A stretch of DNA of 64,000 nucleotides from Kitasatospora atroaurantiaca (GCF_007828955.1 NZ_VIVR01000001.1:1-64000), one strand, 5' to 3'; numbered from the stretch's first letter, positions 43,396-52,255 are shown. A program made the numbers and translations. The notes: generated from the letters alone by a model not told the origin.

Positions 43396-43449
43396 CCGGT
43401 CGGTCAGTACTCAAGGCCGGTCAACTGGTCCTGTAGCGGGGCTGGCTGT

Positions 43450-43778
43450 GTGCGGCGTGGACCTTGGCGTTCGTACATCGGCCTGACCTGGCTGCTCAAC
43501 CCGGGCGTCACCCTGCTCGGCGACGCCACCCACCTCGTATCCTCGTTCGTCGCTGTCGGGGCCGACCTCGCCCTGCGCGACGCCGCCGAACTCGCCAACG
43601 CCGTCGCCGACGCTGAGGGGGACTGCGCCTCCGCCCTCACGACGTACGAGAAGGCCCTGGTCCCGCGCTCCACCGAGATGGCCCAGGTGTCGGCGGAGAA
43701 CCTCGATCTCCTCATCGCCCGAACGGCGCCCAGCAGTTCGACGAACTGCTCACCCGCCACGAGCAGATGGGACAGTAA
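43450..43778 (+). pseudogene. FAD-dependent monooxygenase, C-terminal remnant
   Basis: The frame gives WLLNPGVTLLGDATHLVSSF, VAVGADLALRDAAELANAVA and a helical tail. GVTLLGDAAH is the conserved FAD-binding strand of PHBH-type aromatic monooxygenases, normally followed by P-x-x-G-x-G-x-N; here the segment reads FVAVGADLA, so key residues are lost. A shift near 43725 leads to QQFDELLTRHEQMGQ and a stop. The N-terminal two thirds are absent. Confidence 0.6.
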
Positions 43779-44004
43779 CGACGCTCGCGGCGGCGTCCAG
43801 CGGCCCGGCCCGCCCGTGCCCCGGCCCGCCCAGCAGGTGCCCCTCCCGGATCGACAACGCGAGGGCCCCGGTCGCGCGCCGGGGCCCTCGCCGGGCTTCA
43901 GCGAGCGGTGACGGGTCCGACCCGGCCGCGGGCAGCGTCAGCTGCGGCTCGCGGACCCGTCATCGCGAGAAGCGAGAACGGGGCCGACCTGCATCCCGGA
44001 CCGG

Positions 44005-44520
44005 TCAGCGGCCGTCGGCCACCGAGAGCAGGAGGTCGACCAGGCGCTCGACGGCGTCCGGCCGGCCCTGCTCGCGGGCCTTGGCGGCCATCGCCGAGCG
44101 GCGCGCCGGGTCGGTGAGCAGCGGGGCGAGAGCCTGCTGCAAGGCGGTCGGGGTGACCTCGCCGAACAGAGCGACGGCGGCGCCGGCCTGCTGCAGGTGG
44201 GAGGCGTTGTGGGCCTGCTCGTTGCCTGCGGAGGACGCGAGCGGGATGAACACCGCGGCCATCCCCAGCGCGGTCAGCTCGGCGATCGTGCCCGCGCCGC
44301 TGCGGGAGATGACCAGCTCCGCGAGCGCAAGCACGTCCGGCTGTTCGGGTCCGACGAACCCGGTCAGCAGGTAACGCCCGGTCAGGTGAGGTGGCAGGGA
44401 GGCCGCCTGCGCGCGCAGGCGCGCCTCGTTCGCCGGGCCGCACTGGTGGATCACGTTCGCCTCGGCCAGCAGCCACGGCAGGATCCCCGCCACCCGGGTG
44501 TTGATCTGCACCGAGATGGC
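44005..44520 (-). pseudogene. MurG-like glycosyltransferase, C-terminal half only
   Basis: The reverse strand encodes [60 protein letters not shown] and [20 protein letters not shown], then [20 protein letters not shown]. This is the UDP-GlcNAc-binding C-terminal domain of MurG-type glycosyltransferases, with [11 protein letters not shown] and the E-Q-x-x-N-A block. The N-terminal domain is missing and the frame is disturbed near 44520. On the plus strand 44520-44593 a fragment reads [20 protein letters not shown], so this is a junction between two gene scraps. Confidence 0.7.
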
Positions 44521-44802
44521 CCCAGCCGACTTCTCCATCCTCGAACGGATCGGCGAAGCCCGCCGTGACGTCACGCTCTACCTGCACGCGTGAACTCCCA
44601 GAGCCGGGACACATAGACCTGCCGCAAGTGACCGCCCAGGCGTTCGGCGCACGACACCTTCGATCAGTAGGGCATTTTCCACGTAAGGCTTATAATGAAA
44701 GGTGCAGCGCGGCATCTTGGTGTAGAATCTGAAGTACAAGGGCGACCTCGGGACCGGCATCACGGTGATGCCGAAGGCACCCACCACCAGGGGGAAATCA
44801 CC

Positions 44803-44955
44803 ATGACCTACCACTTCGACGTGGTCCGCGCGACGATCGACGAGCGCCTTCGGGAAGCGGAGAAGGACCGACTCGTCCGCGCGCTCCGCCTCAAGAACCG
44901 CGCCGAGCGCACCACCCAGCGCGCACGCCAGGCCCTCACCAACCTGGCCGCATGA
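44803..44955 (+). CDS. Small basic helical protein, 50 aa
   Basis: A 50-codon ORF with a good ribosome site (AGGGGGAAA, spacing 6). It reads TYHFDVVRATIDERLREAEK, then DRLVRALRLKNRAERTTQRA; it is very Arg-rich and helical. A strong terminator hairpin follows 16 bases after the stop, which supports a real gene. TATAAT at 44689-44694 could be its promoter core. I do not recognise the family; its charge suggests nucleic-acid or membrane association. Confidence 0.65.
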   Translation: MTYHFDVVRATIDERLREAEKDRLVRALRLKNRAERTTQRARQALTNLAA

Positions 44956-44971
44956 ACACCCCGAACACAAC

Positions 44972-45002
44972 GGGCCGTCACCAACAACACCGGTGACGGC
45001 CC
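44972..45002 (+). terminator. Terminator after small basic ORF
   Basis: GGGCCGTCACC at 44972-44982 and GGTGACGGCCC at 44992-45002 form a perfect 11-bp stem with a 9-nt loop. Confidence 0.85.
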
Positions 45003-45019
45003 GTCCCGCTTCCCACGTC

Positions 45020-45246
45020 GAAGTTCCCATGTTCAGACCGAAGTAGCCGACCGGCCCACCGGCGCCGATCTCCGGAAGTTCCTGGAGGGCGTCCAGGGTC
45101 GCCTGCCACTCCGGCACGGCGCGCTCCGCCAGGTGGGCGTTGTAGCGGACGACGATCGGGCCTTCCGGCTCGCCCTCCGCGCTCGCCCGGTACAGCGCGG
45201 CGATCTCCTGCTCGTCGTGCGCCGTGCGCGGCCGGTCGGCCGGATC
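45020..45246 (-). pseudogene. Alpha/beta hydrolase remnant with lost nucleophile
   Basis: The reverse strand reads DEQEIAALYRASAEGEPEGP, IVVRYNAHLAERAVPEWQAT, LDALQELPEIGAGGPVGYFG and LNMGT. The last segment is the nucleophile elbow of dienelactone-hydrolase-like enzymes (G-x-S-M-G) with Asn in place of Ser. Both ends are lost. It lies between the terminator hairpin at 44972-45002 and the LuxR remnant and is clearly a relic. Confidence 0.55.
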
Positions 45247-45429
45247 GACGAACTCGACGCCCGCATCCTCTCCCTGTTCCTGGCCGGCCTGACCGACCAG
45301 GCGGCCGCCGGCCAGCTCGGCATCTCCCACCGCACGGTCCAACGGCGCCTCACCGACCTCATGGCCAAGGCCGGCGTCGACACCCGCATCCAACTCGGCT
45401 GGCAGGCCGCCCGCCGTGGCTGGGCCTGA
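45238..45429 (+). pseudogene. LuxR-type HTH remnant
   Basis: The plus strand reads LDARILSLFLAGLTDQAAAG, QLGISHRTVQRRLTDLMAKA and GVDTRIQLGWQAARRGWA to a stop. This is the C-terminal DNA-binding domain of a LuxR-family regulator. There is no sensor region upstream; the frame before 45238 is antisense to the hydrolase relic. A short gene with an HTH only is possible but no start is seen. Confidence 0.6.
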
Positions 45430-45574
45430 CCTCCCGTCGGCGCGCCGACCGGTCGCCCGAGCAGGACGAGACGGAGGAACCAGCCCCGGGCCTCGGCTCA
45501 ACGCCCATGTCCATGCGGCAGGTTGGGAGAAAATAACGGAGCTCAACCACGATCACGCCTTAGGATCGACGGTT

Positions 45575-46534
45575 ATGGTTGATCTCTACCCTCCGACCAG
45601 TCCCTACGACAGTGGAATGCTCGACACCGGAGACGGCAACCGCGTCTACTACGAACAGCTCGGCAACCCTGAAGGCAAGCCCGTCCTGTACGTCCACGGC
45701 GGCCCAGGAGCGGGCGCGCCGCAGCGGCCGACGAGGGCCTGGGACCCCGAGCGCTACCGCGTCGTCCGCTACGACCAGCGCAACTGCGGTCGCAGCACCC
45801 CGCACGCCAGCGACCCGGCGGCGGACATGAGTCTGAACACCACGCAGCACCTGATCGACGACATGGAGCGGCTGCGCGAACACCTCGGCATCGAGCGGTG
45901 GTTGCTGGACGGCGCTTCCTGGGGCTCGACGCTCATCCTGGCCTATGCGCAGCAGCACCCCGAGCGGGTCAGCGAGATCGTCATTCAGGCGGTGACGATG
46001 ACCCGCCGTACCGAGATCGACTGGCTCTACCGGGGCTCCGGGCGGTTCTACCCCGAAGCGTGGGACCGGTTCCGCGACGGCGTCCCCGAGGACGAGCGGG
46101 ACGGCGACCTGCTCGCGGCCTACGCGCGGCTGATGGAGAACCCTGACCGCGCGATCCGGGAGAAGGCCGCTGCCGACTGGCTCGCCTGGGAGGACGCGGT
46201 CATCTCGAACGAGCCCAACGGCCTGCCCGGCATGTACAGCGATCGGGAGGTCGACGCGCAGATCGCGTTCGTACGGATCTGCGCCCACTTCTTCAGCAAC
46301 GGCGCGTGGCTGGAGGAGGACCAACTGCTGCGCAACGCCCACAAGCTGGCCGGGATCCCGGCGGTGCTGGTCCACGGCCGGCACGATATGGGCAGCTCGG
46401 TACAGACGGCGTGGGAGCTGGCGAAGATGTGGCCTGACGCGCGGCTCCACATTTTCGAGGACTCAGGACACGTCGGCAGCGACGCGATGCGGGAGACGGT
46501 CCGGGCGGCCATCGAGGAGTTCAAGTACCGCTGA
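45575..46534 (+). CDS. pip: Prolyl aminopeptidase-like alpha/beta hydrolase
   Basis: Protein of 319 residues, S33 peptidase family. The oxyanion motif is KPVLYVHGGPGAGAPQRPTR (about 34-53), followed by VVRYDQRNCGRSTPHAS, the diagnostic D-Q-R-x-x-G-x-S-x-P-H block of proline iminopeptidases. The nucleophile is LLDGASWGSTLILAYAQQHP (Ser113), the acid in LVHGRHDMGSSV and the base in FEDSGHVGSDAM. It should remove N-terminal proline from peptides in the cytoplasm. ATG 45575 sits right before the conserved start. No operon partner. Confidence 0.85.
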   Translation: MVDLYPPTSPYDSGMLDTGDGNRVYYEQLGNPEGKPVLYVHGGPGAGAPQRPTRAWDPERYRVVRYDQRNCGRSTPHASDPAADMSLNTTQHLIDDMERLREHLGIERWLLDGASWGSTLILAYAQQHPERVSEIVIQAVTMTRRTEIDWLYRGSGRFYPEAWDRFRDGVPEDERDGDLLAAYARLMENPDRAIREKAAADWLAWEDAVISNEPNGLPGMYSDREVDAQIAFVRICAHFFSNGAWLEEDQLLRNAHKLAGIPAVLVHGRHDMGSSVQTAWELAKMWPDARLHIFEDSGHVGSDAMRETVRAAIEEFKYR

Positions 46535-46582
46535 TCCTCAGGGCACGTGGAGGAAGTCGAACGTGGCCTTCGGGCACGGCCG

Positions 46583-46993
46583 TCACACCGCGGCATCCGC
46601 GCGAGTGCGGCGGCCGGCCAGCACCTGGCCCAGCTGAAGGACGCTCAGGCCGAACATCAGGACGCCCAAGGGGACGTGCAGGGTCGCCACATGCGCGATG
46701 CCCAGGACCACCTGCACCGAGGCGAGGACCAGGAACCCGACCGCGTACAGGATGGGCAGGGGCGAGCCGCCGCCCGGCCGCCACGCCAGGATCGCGGTGA
46801 GCACGTACAACATCGCCGCGGCGTACATCCCGCGCGCCCCGGCACTGTGCAGCGCCTCTCCGTGCTGCGAGGACAACAACAGTCCGGCGGTGACCGCCTG
46901 GAAGAAGATGGCCGCGGTCTGCAGGGCGATCGCGGCTCGCAGGAACATCAAGAACTTGAGGCTGCGCTGCTGTGCCGTCGTCCGTATGGGCAT
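46583..46993 (-). CDS. Small integral membrane protein, probable ECF41 target
   Basis: Protein of 136 residues with four predicted helices: LKFLMFLRAAIALQTAAIFF, MYAAAMLYVLTAILAW, LPILYAVGFLVLASVQVVLG and PLGVLMFGLSVLQLGQVLAG. No catalytic residues stand out. ATG 46993 has GGGAAGGG six bases upstream. It is divergent from the sigma factor gene and has an ECF41-type promoter of its own, with the same layout as that of the sigma gene, so it is probably part of the SigJ regulon, perhaps a membrane stress protein. Confidence 0.75.
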   Translation of the reverse strand: MPIRTTAQQRSLKFLMFLRAAIALQTAAIFFQAVTAGLLLSSQHGEALHSAGARGMYAAAMLYVLTAILAWRPGGGSPLPILYAVGFLVLASVQVVLGIAHVATLHVPLGVLMFGLSVLQLGQVLAGRRTRADAAV

Positions 46994-47075
46994 GGTGAGC
47001 CCTTCCCTTCTGTTGCTCAACTCTGCTTCCCGACAGTGGTTCCTCGTGGCTTGCGCCCCGACGTCCCACCAGTCC

Positions 47076-47140
47076 GACGACGCAGCCACCGGGAATGTGA
47101 GACGGTGCACCGGCCTCACATTTCGCTGTGGTGCCTCGTC
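47076..47140. promoter_or_regulatory. Divergent pair of ECF41 (SigJ)-type promoters
   Basis: Plus strand: -35 CCTCACA at 47114-47120, 16-bp spacer, -10 CGTC at 47137-47140, leading to the sigma gene. Minus strand: -35 TCTCACA (47102-47096), 16-bp spacer, -10 CGTC (47079-47076), leading to the small membrane gene. The ECF41 consensus is TGTCACA, 16 bp, CGTC. The two -35 boxes also form the dyad AATGTGAG/CTCACATT (47094-47101, 47115-47122). Confidence 0.8.
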
Positions 47141-47183
47141 GAACATGGTGAGCGCAGATCCGAACAAGGGAGTCGTCGACACC

Positions 47184-48128
47184 ATGACCACCCGATCCGA
47201 GCCCGAGCCAGAGCCCGGACACGGCCGACCCGATCCGAGCCTGAGCGCGATCATGAGCGAGCGCCGGCAGCTGATCAATCTCGCCTACCGGCTCCTCGGC
47301 TCCCTGGCCGAGGCCGAGGATGCCGTGCAGGAAACCTACGCCCGCTGGTACGCCATGTCCCGGCAGCAGCAGGAGGCCATCCAGTCCCCCGGCGCCTGGC
47401 TGACGAAGGTGGCCAGTCGCATCTGCCTCGACCTGCTCGGCTCAGCGCGGGCGCGGCGCGAGAGCTACGTGGGCGAGTGGATCCCGGAGCCGCTGCCCGA
47501 CCGTACCGAGTGGATGCACGGGCGGCCGGGTGACGGCAGGGGTGACCCGGCCGACCGGGTCACCCTGGACGAGTCGGTCGACATGGCCTTCCTCGTCGTG
47601 CTCGAATCGATGACCCCGGCCGAACGGGTCGCGTTCATCCTGCACGACGTCTTCCGGTACCCCTTCACCGAAGTGGCCGCGATCGTCGGCCGCACGCCGG
47701 CGGCGTGCCGGCAGCTGGCCTCGTCGGCCCGCCGTCGTATCCGTGCGGCACGGGCTCCCGTGGCTCCGACAACCCGACAGGCCGGCGTGATCAGGGACTT
47801 CAAGCAGGCATGGGAGGCCAAGGACATCGCCGCCCTCGTCGGCCTGCTCAACCCCGACGCCACGATGATCGCCGACGGCGGCGGCCGGGTCGGTGCGGTG
47901 CTCCGGCCGATCGAAGGCGGCAAGCGGATTGCCCGCTACATCATCGAGATCGGCGACAGGGCACCCGGCCTGACGCTCCTTGAGCGTTCGGTCAACGGCC
48001 GGCCCGGTCTGGTGGCCCAGCACGGCGGCGTCACCGTGACGGTGGCCGCGTTCAGCCTCGCAGACGACCGGATCACGCACATCTGGGCGGTGCGCAACCC
48101 CGAGAAGCTCCGGCCGTGGACCGTGTAG
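47184..48128 (+). CDS. sigJ: ECF41-group sigma factor (SigJ-like)
   Basis: Protein of 314 residues. Sigma region 2 is RRQLINLAYRLLGSLAEAED and AVQETYARWYAMSRQQQEAI (about 22-62), region 4 is MTPAERVAFILHDVFRYPFT, EVAAIVGRTPAACRQLASSA. The C-terminal SnoaL-like domain (about 200-314) includes RPIEGGKRIARYIIEIG and FSLADDRITHIWAVRNPEKL; ECF41 members use this in place of an anti-sigma factor. ATG 47184 gives a Glu/Pro-rich lead; a start 39 bp upstream is possible but would be closer to the promoter. It is autoregulated by the promoter at 47114-47140. A bidirectional terminator follows. Confidence 0.92.
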   Translation: MTTRSEPEPEPGHGRPDPSLSAIMSERRQLINLAYRLLGSLAEAEDAVQETYARWYAMSRQQQEAIQSPGAWLTKVASRICLDLLGSARARRESYVGEWIPEPLPDRTEWMHGRPGDGRGDPADRVTLDESVDMAFLVVLESMTPAERVAFILHDVFRYPFTEVAAIVGRTPAACRQLASSARRRIRAARAPVAPTTRQAGVIRDFKQAWEAKDIAALVGLLNPDATMIADGGGRVGAVLRPIEGGKRIARYIIEIGDRAPGLTLLERSVNGRPGLVAQHGGVTVTVAAFSLADDRITHIWAVRNPEKLRPWTV

Positions 48129-48193
48129 CACGACCCTGGAGCGGGCCCGACCGACCGACCCGACACCAACCGACCGAGCCGCCACACTCACGC

Positions 48194-48247
48194 CGTGCAA
48201 CGCCGAAGGCCGCGCCTGTCCAAGGGTGAGGCCTTCGGCGTTGCACG
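48194..48247. terminator. Strong terminator after sigma factor gene
   Basis: CGTGCAACGCCGAAGGCC at 48194-48211 pairs perfectly with its complement at 48230-48247; 18-bp stem, 18-nt loop. It could also stop transcription from the minus strand. Confidence 0.85.
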
Positions 48248-48470
48248 CGAGGGTCGGCCTCGCTTGAGCACAAATCGGACGCCACCCGACTACGCCGAAG
48301 CCCCGCGTGTGGACGCCTGCGACTGGCAGGACTCAAGGGACGCGACCTCGTCGATGATGGCCGGCTTGCCGTCTCGGGTGACCGTGACCTGACCACCGCG
48401 CGCGACGACGGAGTTGAAAGCCGCCTGCCCCGGACCGAGGCCTATCCCGGTGCCCCGGATTCCGGCCGGG

Positions 48471-49560
48471 TCAGGTACTCGCCGTGGCAGCTTCGGTGAT
48501 CGCCAGGGCGGTTGCCATGATGGTGAGTTGGGGGTTCACCTCGGGGCAGCTGGGCAGGACGGAGGCGTCCGCGACCAGGACGCCCTGTACTCCGCGCAGG
48601 CGCCCGTGCGGGTCTACGGGGGCGGTCTGCGGGTCGGCCCCCATCGCCGCGGTCCCGGTCGGGTGGAACGCGGAGAGGTGGAGCTGTCGGGGTGTGATGT
48701 TCTGCAGCAGATCGGCGAGTTCGGCGGCGGTTCGGGCACGTGGGGCGGCGGCGATCCCGGTCAGCACCTCCTCGGCGCCTGCGGCGAGGAGCAGCTCGCC
48801 CATGGCTTTGACGGCGCGCATCAGGCGGTGGCCGTCGCGCCGGCCGAGGGTGTAGCGCACAAGGGTGTGCCGGCTGCCCAGGACGAGGCCGCCGGGCCGG
48901 TCGGCGATCATCGCGCCGAGGGTGGCGAGGTGGGCGGCGTTCTCCAGTTCGGTGCGCAGTTCGCGGCCGACGCCGGGCGGGATGAAGGAGCTCATGCCGG
49001 GTGGCGGGGCGGTGGCCTCGATGAGGATGCCGTCACTGTGCAGTTCCTCGACACCGGCGCTCTGCAGCACGGCGGCTCCGCGGGCAACGGGTGCGGGGAA
49101 GCGTCCGGCGACGCTGGTGGCCGGGTGGATGGCGAGGTTGCGGCCCAGTCGTGGGTGCCGGCCGAGTCCGGAGCGGCGCAGCAGTGGTGGGGTCTGCAGG
49201 GCACCGGCTGCGGCGACAACGAGCGGGGCGAGGATCTCGAACGTGGTGTGGTCGGGTCGGCGCGCGGCGATGCCGGCGGCGCGTGGGCCGCCGGGCCGGT
49301 CGGGGTCGGTGAGGATGTGCTGGACGTGGGCGTCGGTGATGATGCGGGCGCCGGCCGTACAGGCGTCGGGGAGGACGGACAGCTGGACACTCTGTTTGGC
49401 GCCCGTGGGGCAGCCGACGACGCACTGGCAGGAGCCCAGACAGCCGGGGGCGTTGCGTCGCAGGGGTTGTGCCCGCCAGTTGAGCGCCTTGGCGCCGCGC
49501 AGGGTGAGGTGGCCGTTTTCGCCGAGGACGTCGAGGGTTTGGGTGGCGACCTGCAGGGTG
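48471..49560 (-). pseudogene. GMC oxidoreductase, 5' truncated
   Basis: The reverse strand encodes the second part of a GMC flavoenzyme: LRRNAPGCLGSCQCVVGCPT, GAKQSVQLSVLPDACTAGAR, FEILAPLVVAAAGALQTPPL, and the C-terminal HPTGTAAMGADPQTAPVDPH with VLVADASVLPSCPEVNPQLT, which supplies the catalytic His and FAD contacts. The N-terminal G-x-G-x-x-G FAD motif is missing; upstream the frame passes without a stop into a TnpB relic. Substrates of GMC enzymes include alcohols and sterols. Without the FAD-binding part it cannot work. Confidence 0.75.
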
Positions 49561-49562
49561 CG

Positions 49563-49664
49563 TTCGAGGATGTTCTTCGCCGCGTTCACGTCGGCGTGGT
49601 CCTGGTGGCCGCAGCCGGTACAACCGGAATTCGGCTTGGCTCTCATGCGACTTCGGGGGTCCTC
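49563..49664 (-). pseudogene. IS200/IS605-type TnpB C-terminal relic
   Basis: SRMRAKPNSGCTGCGHQDHA and DVNAAKNIL match the last zinc-ribbon Cys pair and the RuvC-III aspartate block (D-x-N-A-A-x-N-I) at the end of TnpB. The frame is continuous with the GMC remnant. No upstream part of TnpB is recognisable and no hairpin end of the element was found. Confidence 0.6.
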
Positions 49665-49738
49665 GCACGTCGCCGTCCGCCTGCCCATGGGACGGCACCG
49701 CCCACACTGTCGGTGAGCGGCTACGGCCGAGCGCGGGC

Positions 49739-50962
49739 TCACACCGGGGCGAGGGCCTTCGCCACCGGGGGCAGGCCAAGGGCGGCACGGATCTTGGCGT
49801 CCGGCAGGCGGTCGAGAATCTCCTGGATGGCGCCGACCGGTGCCGCCAGCTGGGCCGGGTCGGCGGTCTTCTTCGCGGCCCAGGCCTGCTTGACGAGCTG
49901 GTCGAGATCGGCTTGGAGGGCGGCGGTCAGCTCCTTGGCGGAACCGGTCCATGGGCCGTTCTTGAGACCGATCCCGGCCATGAAGGCGGCAGTGGAGAGA
50001 TCCCCGGCCCAACTCTGGTAGTCGGTGGGGGCGTCCGCCAGCGACCGCTGAGGCTTCTTCTTGATGGCCTTCCGGAGATCCTTGGTGGCGCGCAGGTAGG
50101 CGGCCTGCTCGGCAGTGTAGGAGTCCATGTCCCGGCGGAGGGCCCCGGTACGGGGCGCGTCAGACAGGTACAGGCAGTAGCCCCACCCGGCCATGTACGC
50201 CCACTCGGCCTGGCTCGGGCGGTACGGGACGACCTCGACGGTGTCGGGCATCGCCGCCGGGTCGAGCAGGAAGAGCTCGTGCTGCTGCCGGCAGCCCTTC
50301 ACAGTGGCCTCCGCGGCCTTCTGCTCGCCGGGGTAGACGGGGCCGCCCGGGATCCGGACGACGCCGAAGACCTCCCCGCGGTGCGGTTCGCCGCACGGCA
50401 CGACCGTCACCCGGCGCGGGATACGACCGTCAGCGCCGGTGCCCTCTTTGAAGCAGTCCTTCGGCAGCAGCTTGACGGTCCGCTCGCTCTGCGCCGCCTC
50501 CTTCATGCCCTTGTGCGCCAGCGGAACGGAGACGGCCAGCAGCACGGCCCAGAGACAGGAGAGCACGATGCCGGTGACGGCCAGACCCTTGCCGCGCCGG
50601 GGACGGCGGCGGAGCTGCACCAAGGCGGCGATACCCAGGCCGAGGCCGACGGCCCAGGCGATGCAGGCGAAACCGAAGATGCCCAGGATGAGCGAGGCGA
50701 TCGCGAGACCGTTCACGCTCTCGGTCGGCGGCTGGGGCGCGCCGGGCCAGGAGGGCCGGCCGTACGGGCCGCCTGACGGACCGTAGGGCGAGGCGTACAG
50801 GGCTGCGTTGGTCGGCGGGGCGTACGGGTTGGTCGGCGGGGCGTACGGGCTGGTGTCGGCCGGTGGCGCATACGGGTCTGGGACGGGCGCGGGGTCGTTG
50901 GTGGCGGACGGGGAGATCCAGTCGGCCCGGGCAGGGCTGGACTGGTCGGGCTCGGACGACAC
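49739..50962 (-). CDS. DUF4190 + septum-formation family membrane protein
   Basis: Protein of 407 residues. The N-terminus is Pro/Tyr-rich with repeated PYAPP units (NPYAPPTNAALYASPYGPSG), encoded by a 21-bp DNA repeat near 50808-50849. Two transmembrane helices form the DUF4190 unit (VNGLAIASLILGIFGFACIA; GLAVTGIVLSCLWAVLLAV, about 86-165). The extracellular septum-formation domain follows (KDCFKEGTGADGRIPRRVTV, VPCGEPHRGEVFGVVRIPG, YMAGWGYCLYLSDAP), ending in a helical tail. GTG 50962 has GGGGGAG at good spacing. A membrane protein linked by family name to cell division, function unproven. Confidence 0.8.
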   Translation of the reverse strand: MSSEPDQSSPARADWISPSATNDPAPVPDPYAPPADTSPYAPPTNPYAPPTNAALYASPYGPSGGPYGRPSWPGAPQPPTESVNGLAIASLILGIFGFACIAWAVGLGLGIAALVQLRRRPRRGKGLAVTGIVLSCLWAVLLAVSVPLAHKGMKEAAQSERTVKLLPKDCFKEGTGADGRIPRRVTVVPCGEPHRGEVFGVVRIPGGPVYPGEQKAAEATVKGCRQQHELFLLDPAAMPDTVEVVPYRPSQAEWAYMAGWGYCLYLSDAPRTGALRRDMDSYTAEQAAYLRATKDLRKAIKKKPQRSLADAPTDYQSWAGDLSTAAFMAGIGLKNGPWTGSAKELTAALQADLDQLVKQAWAAKKTADPAQLAAPVGAIQEILDRLPDAKIRAALGLPPVAKALAPV

Positions 50963-51124
50963 GGTGGGACTCCCCCGGGTGGTGCGGTGCCGCCGGGCTC
51001 GACGGTCGCGTGAATATAGCTGATCATCCGACCGGCCTCCCACTGGGATTCGGCCCGTCTCCCGGGTTGTCGATGACGGGCCGTACGCTCACGTCCCATG
51101 CAGCTTCGACCCTGTCGGCCCGAC

Positions 51125-52096
51125 TCAGAGGGCGAACCAGCCGCGGCCGCCGTACCAGTGGAGCCCCGCCCGGAGATGGTCTCCCACCGCGCGTTCGAGC
51201 GAAGTGCGCCGGGGCAGGTCGGCCGGTGAGAGGTCGGGGTCGCCGAAGACGTAGCGGACCGGGGCGCTGTCGTTCGGCCCGCCCGGCCGGTCTGTCAGAT
51301 GGAACCGGGACTGGAAGCGGATGATGTTGGACGTCGCCGGGAGGTAGTCCCCCAACTGCTGGTCGAGCAGCCAGGACTCGCAGTGGGCGAGCGTGCACCG
51401 CTCCTCGGGGAAGTGGCGGGGGAAGAACTCGCGCGCCGCAGCGAGGGACATGTCACAGGCGGCGGGGGTCAACGGCCCGCAGAAGTCAGGGATGTGGAGA
51501 GACAGACTCGGTGCCGCGCCGGCCAGCGGCAGCCACGCAGTGGCCAGCCTCGAACGCTGGAACTGCAGACGACCCAGTTGAAACAGCTCCCCGCGAAGAT
51601 GCAGACTCAGCCAGGACGGCGTCTCCACCCCGGCCGTGCCCCGCCGCAGGCGGTGAACGGCGATCTGCCGGCCCAGGTCGGCGAACGTCCGCCGGGACAC
51701 CTCCCCCGGGACACCGCGCTCGCGGTGCAGCGCCCATGCGCGCGGCAGCGCCGCGACGAACACGAAGACGGCAAAACACCGTGCCATCGCACCCAGCTCC
51801 CGCGGGAGCCGGGGCATACGCGGCCCGCCGGCGCCGACCGACTCCGGGTGCCTGAAAATCCCGGCCGTACAGTGCCCGAGCAGCCACCGCCACTCAGGGT
51901 CGTCCAGCACCACCTCCCGCAACGCGACCAGCCCGTTCACGTCCTCGTGCGGAACCGCCAGATCCAGCAGCACGTCCGGGAGCTCATCCCGTGAGGGAAG
52001 CACCGTGTCGGTCTCGGAGGTGTCAAGAGCAGCCAGGCCGTCGAGCCACCCGGCGAGCCCCTCGTCCTTGCGCAGCAGTGCCAGCAGCTCACCCAC
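51125..52096 (-). CDS. GNAT-like acyltransferase (NAT_N/GNAT_C domains)
   Basis: Protein of 323 residues resembling the actinobacterial acyltransferase family with paired N-terminal and GNAT-like C-terminal domains. The first part is helical (LALLRKDEGLAGWLDGLAAL; VNGLVALREVVLDDPEWRWL), the second has LGAMARCFAVFVFVAALPRA, LSLHLRGELFQLGRLQFQRS, LSLHIPDFCGPLTPAACDMS and CESWLLDQQLGDYLPATSNI. The last blocks are the characteristic C-H-S/E-W-L-L-D-P-x-L core. The substrate is unknown. ATG 52096 gives the expected start. It lies close to a hexanucleotide repeat and has no operon partner. Confidence 0.75.
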   Translation of the reverse strand: MGELLALLRKDEGLAGWLDGLAALDTSETDTVLPSRDELPDVLLDLAVPHEDVNGLVALREVVLDDPEWRWLLGHCTAGIFRHPESVGAGGPRMPRLPRELGAMARCFAVFVFVAALPRAWALHRERGVPGEVSRRTFADLGRQIAVHRLRRGTAGVETPSWLSLHLRGELFQLGRLQFQRSRLATAWLPLAGAAPSLSLHIPDFCGPLTPAACDMSLAAAREFFPRHFPEERCTLAHCESWLLDQQLGDYLPATSNIIRFQSRFHLTDRPGGPNDSAPVRYVFGDPDLSPADLPRRTSLERAVGDHLRAGLHWYGGRGWFAL

Positions 52097-52126
52097 CCAC
52101 TACCGCCTCCCCCGCACTCCGGCGTC

Positions 52127-52172
52127 CGCCATCGCCATCGCCATCGCCATCGCCATCGCCATCGCCAACAGC
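52127..52172. repeat. CGCCAT hexanucleotide repeat
   Basis: Almost eight head-to-tail copies of CGCCAT in the gap upstream of the acyltransferase gene. It is prone to slippage. If it lies in the leader of that gene, copy number could alter spacing; no direct evidence. Confidence 0.9.
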
Positions 52173-52255
52173 CTTACCCACCAACGGCCGACGGACCACC
52201 ACGTACCCGGCCCGTGACCCGGGTGCGCTGCGGGCCCTCGGCCGGGCGGCCGGCG

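Noticed and set aside
48414..50021. 535-codon plus-strand frame over the GMC/TnpB region
   Set aside because: Antisense shadow; the reverse strand has recognisable GMC motifs.
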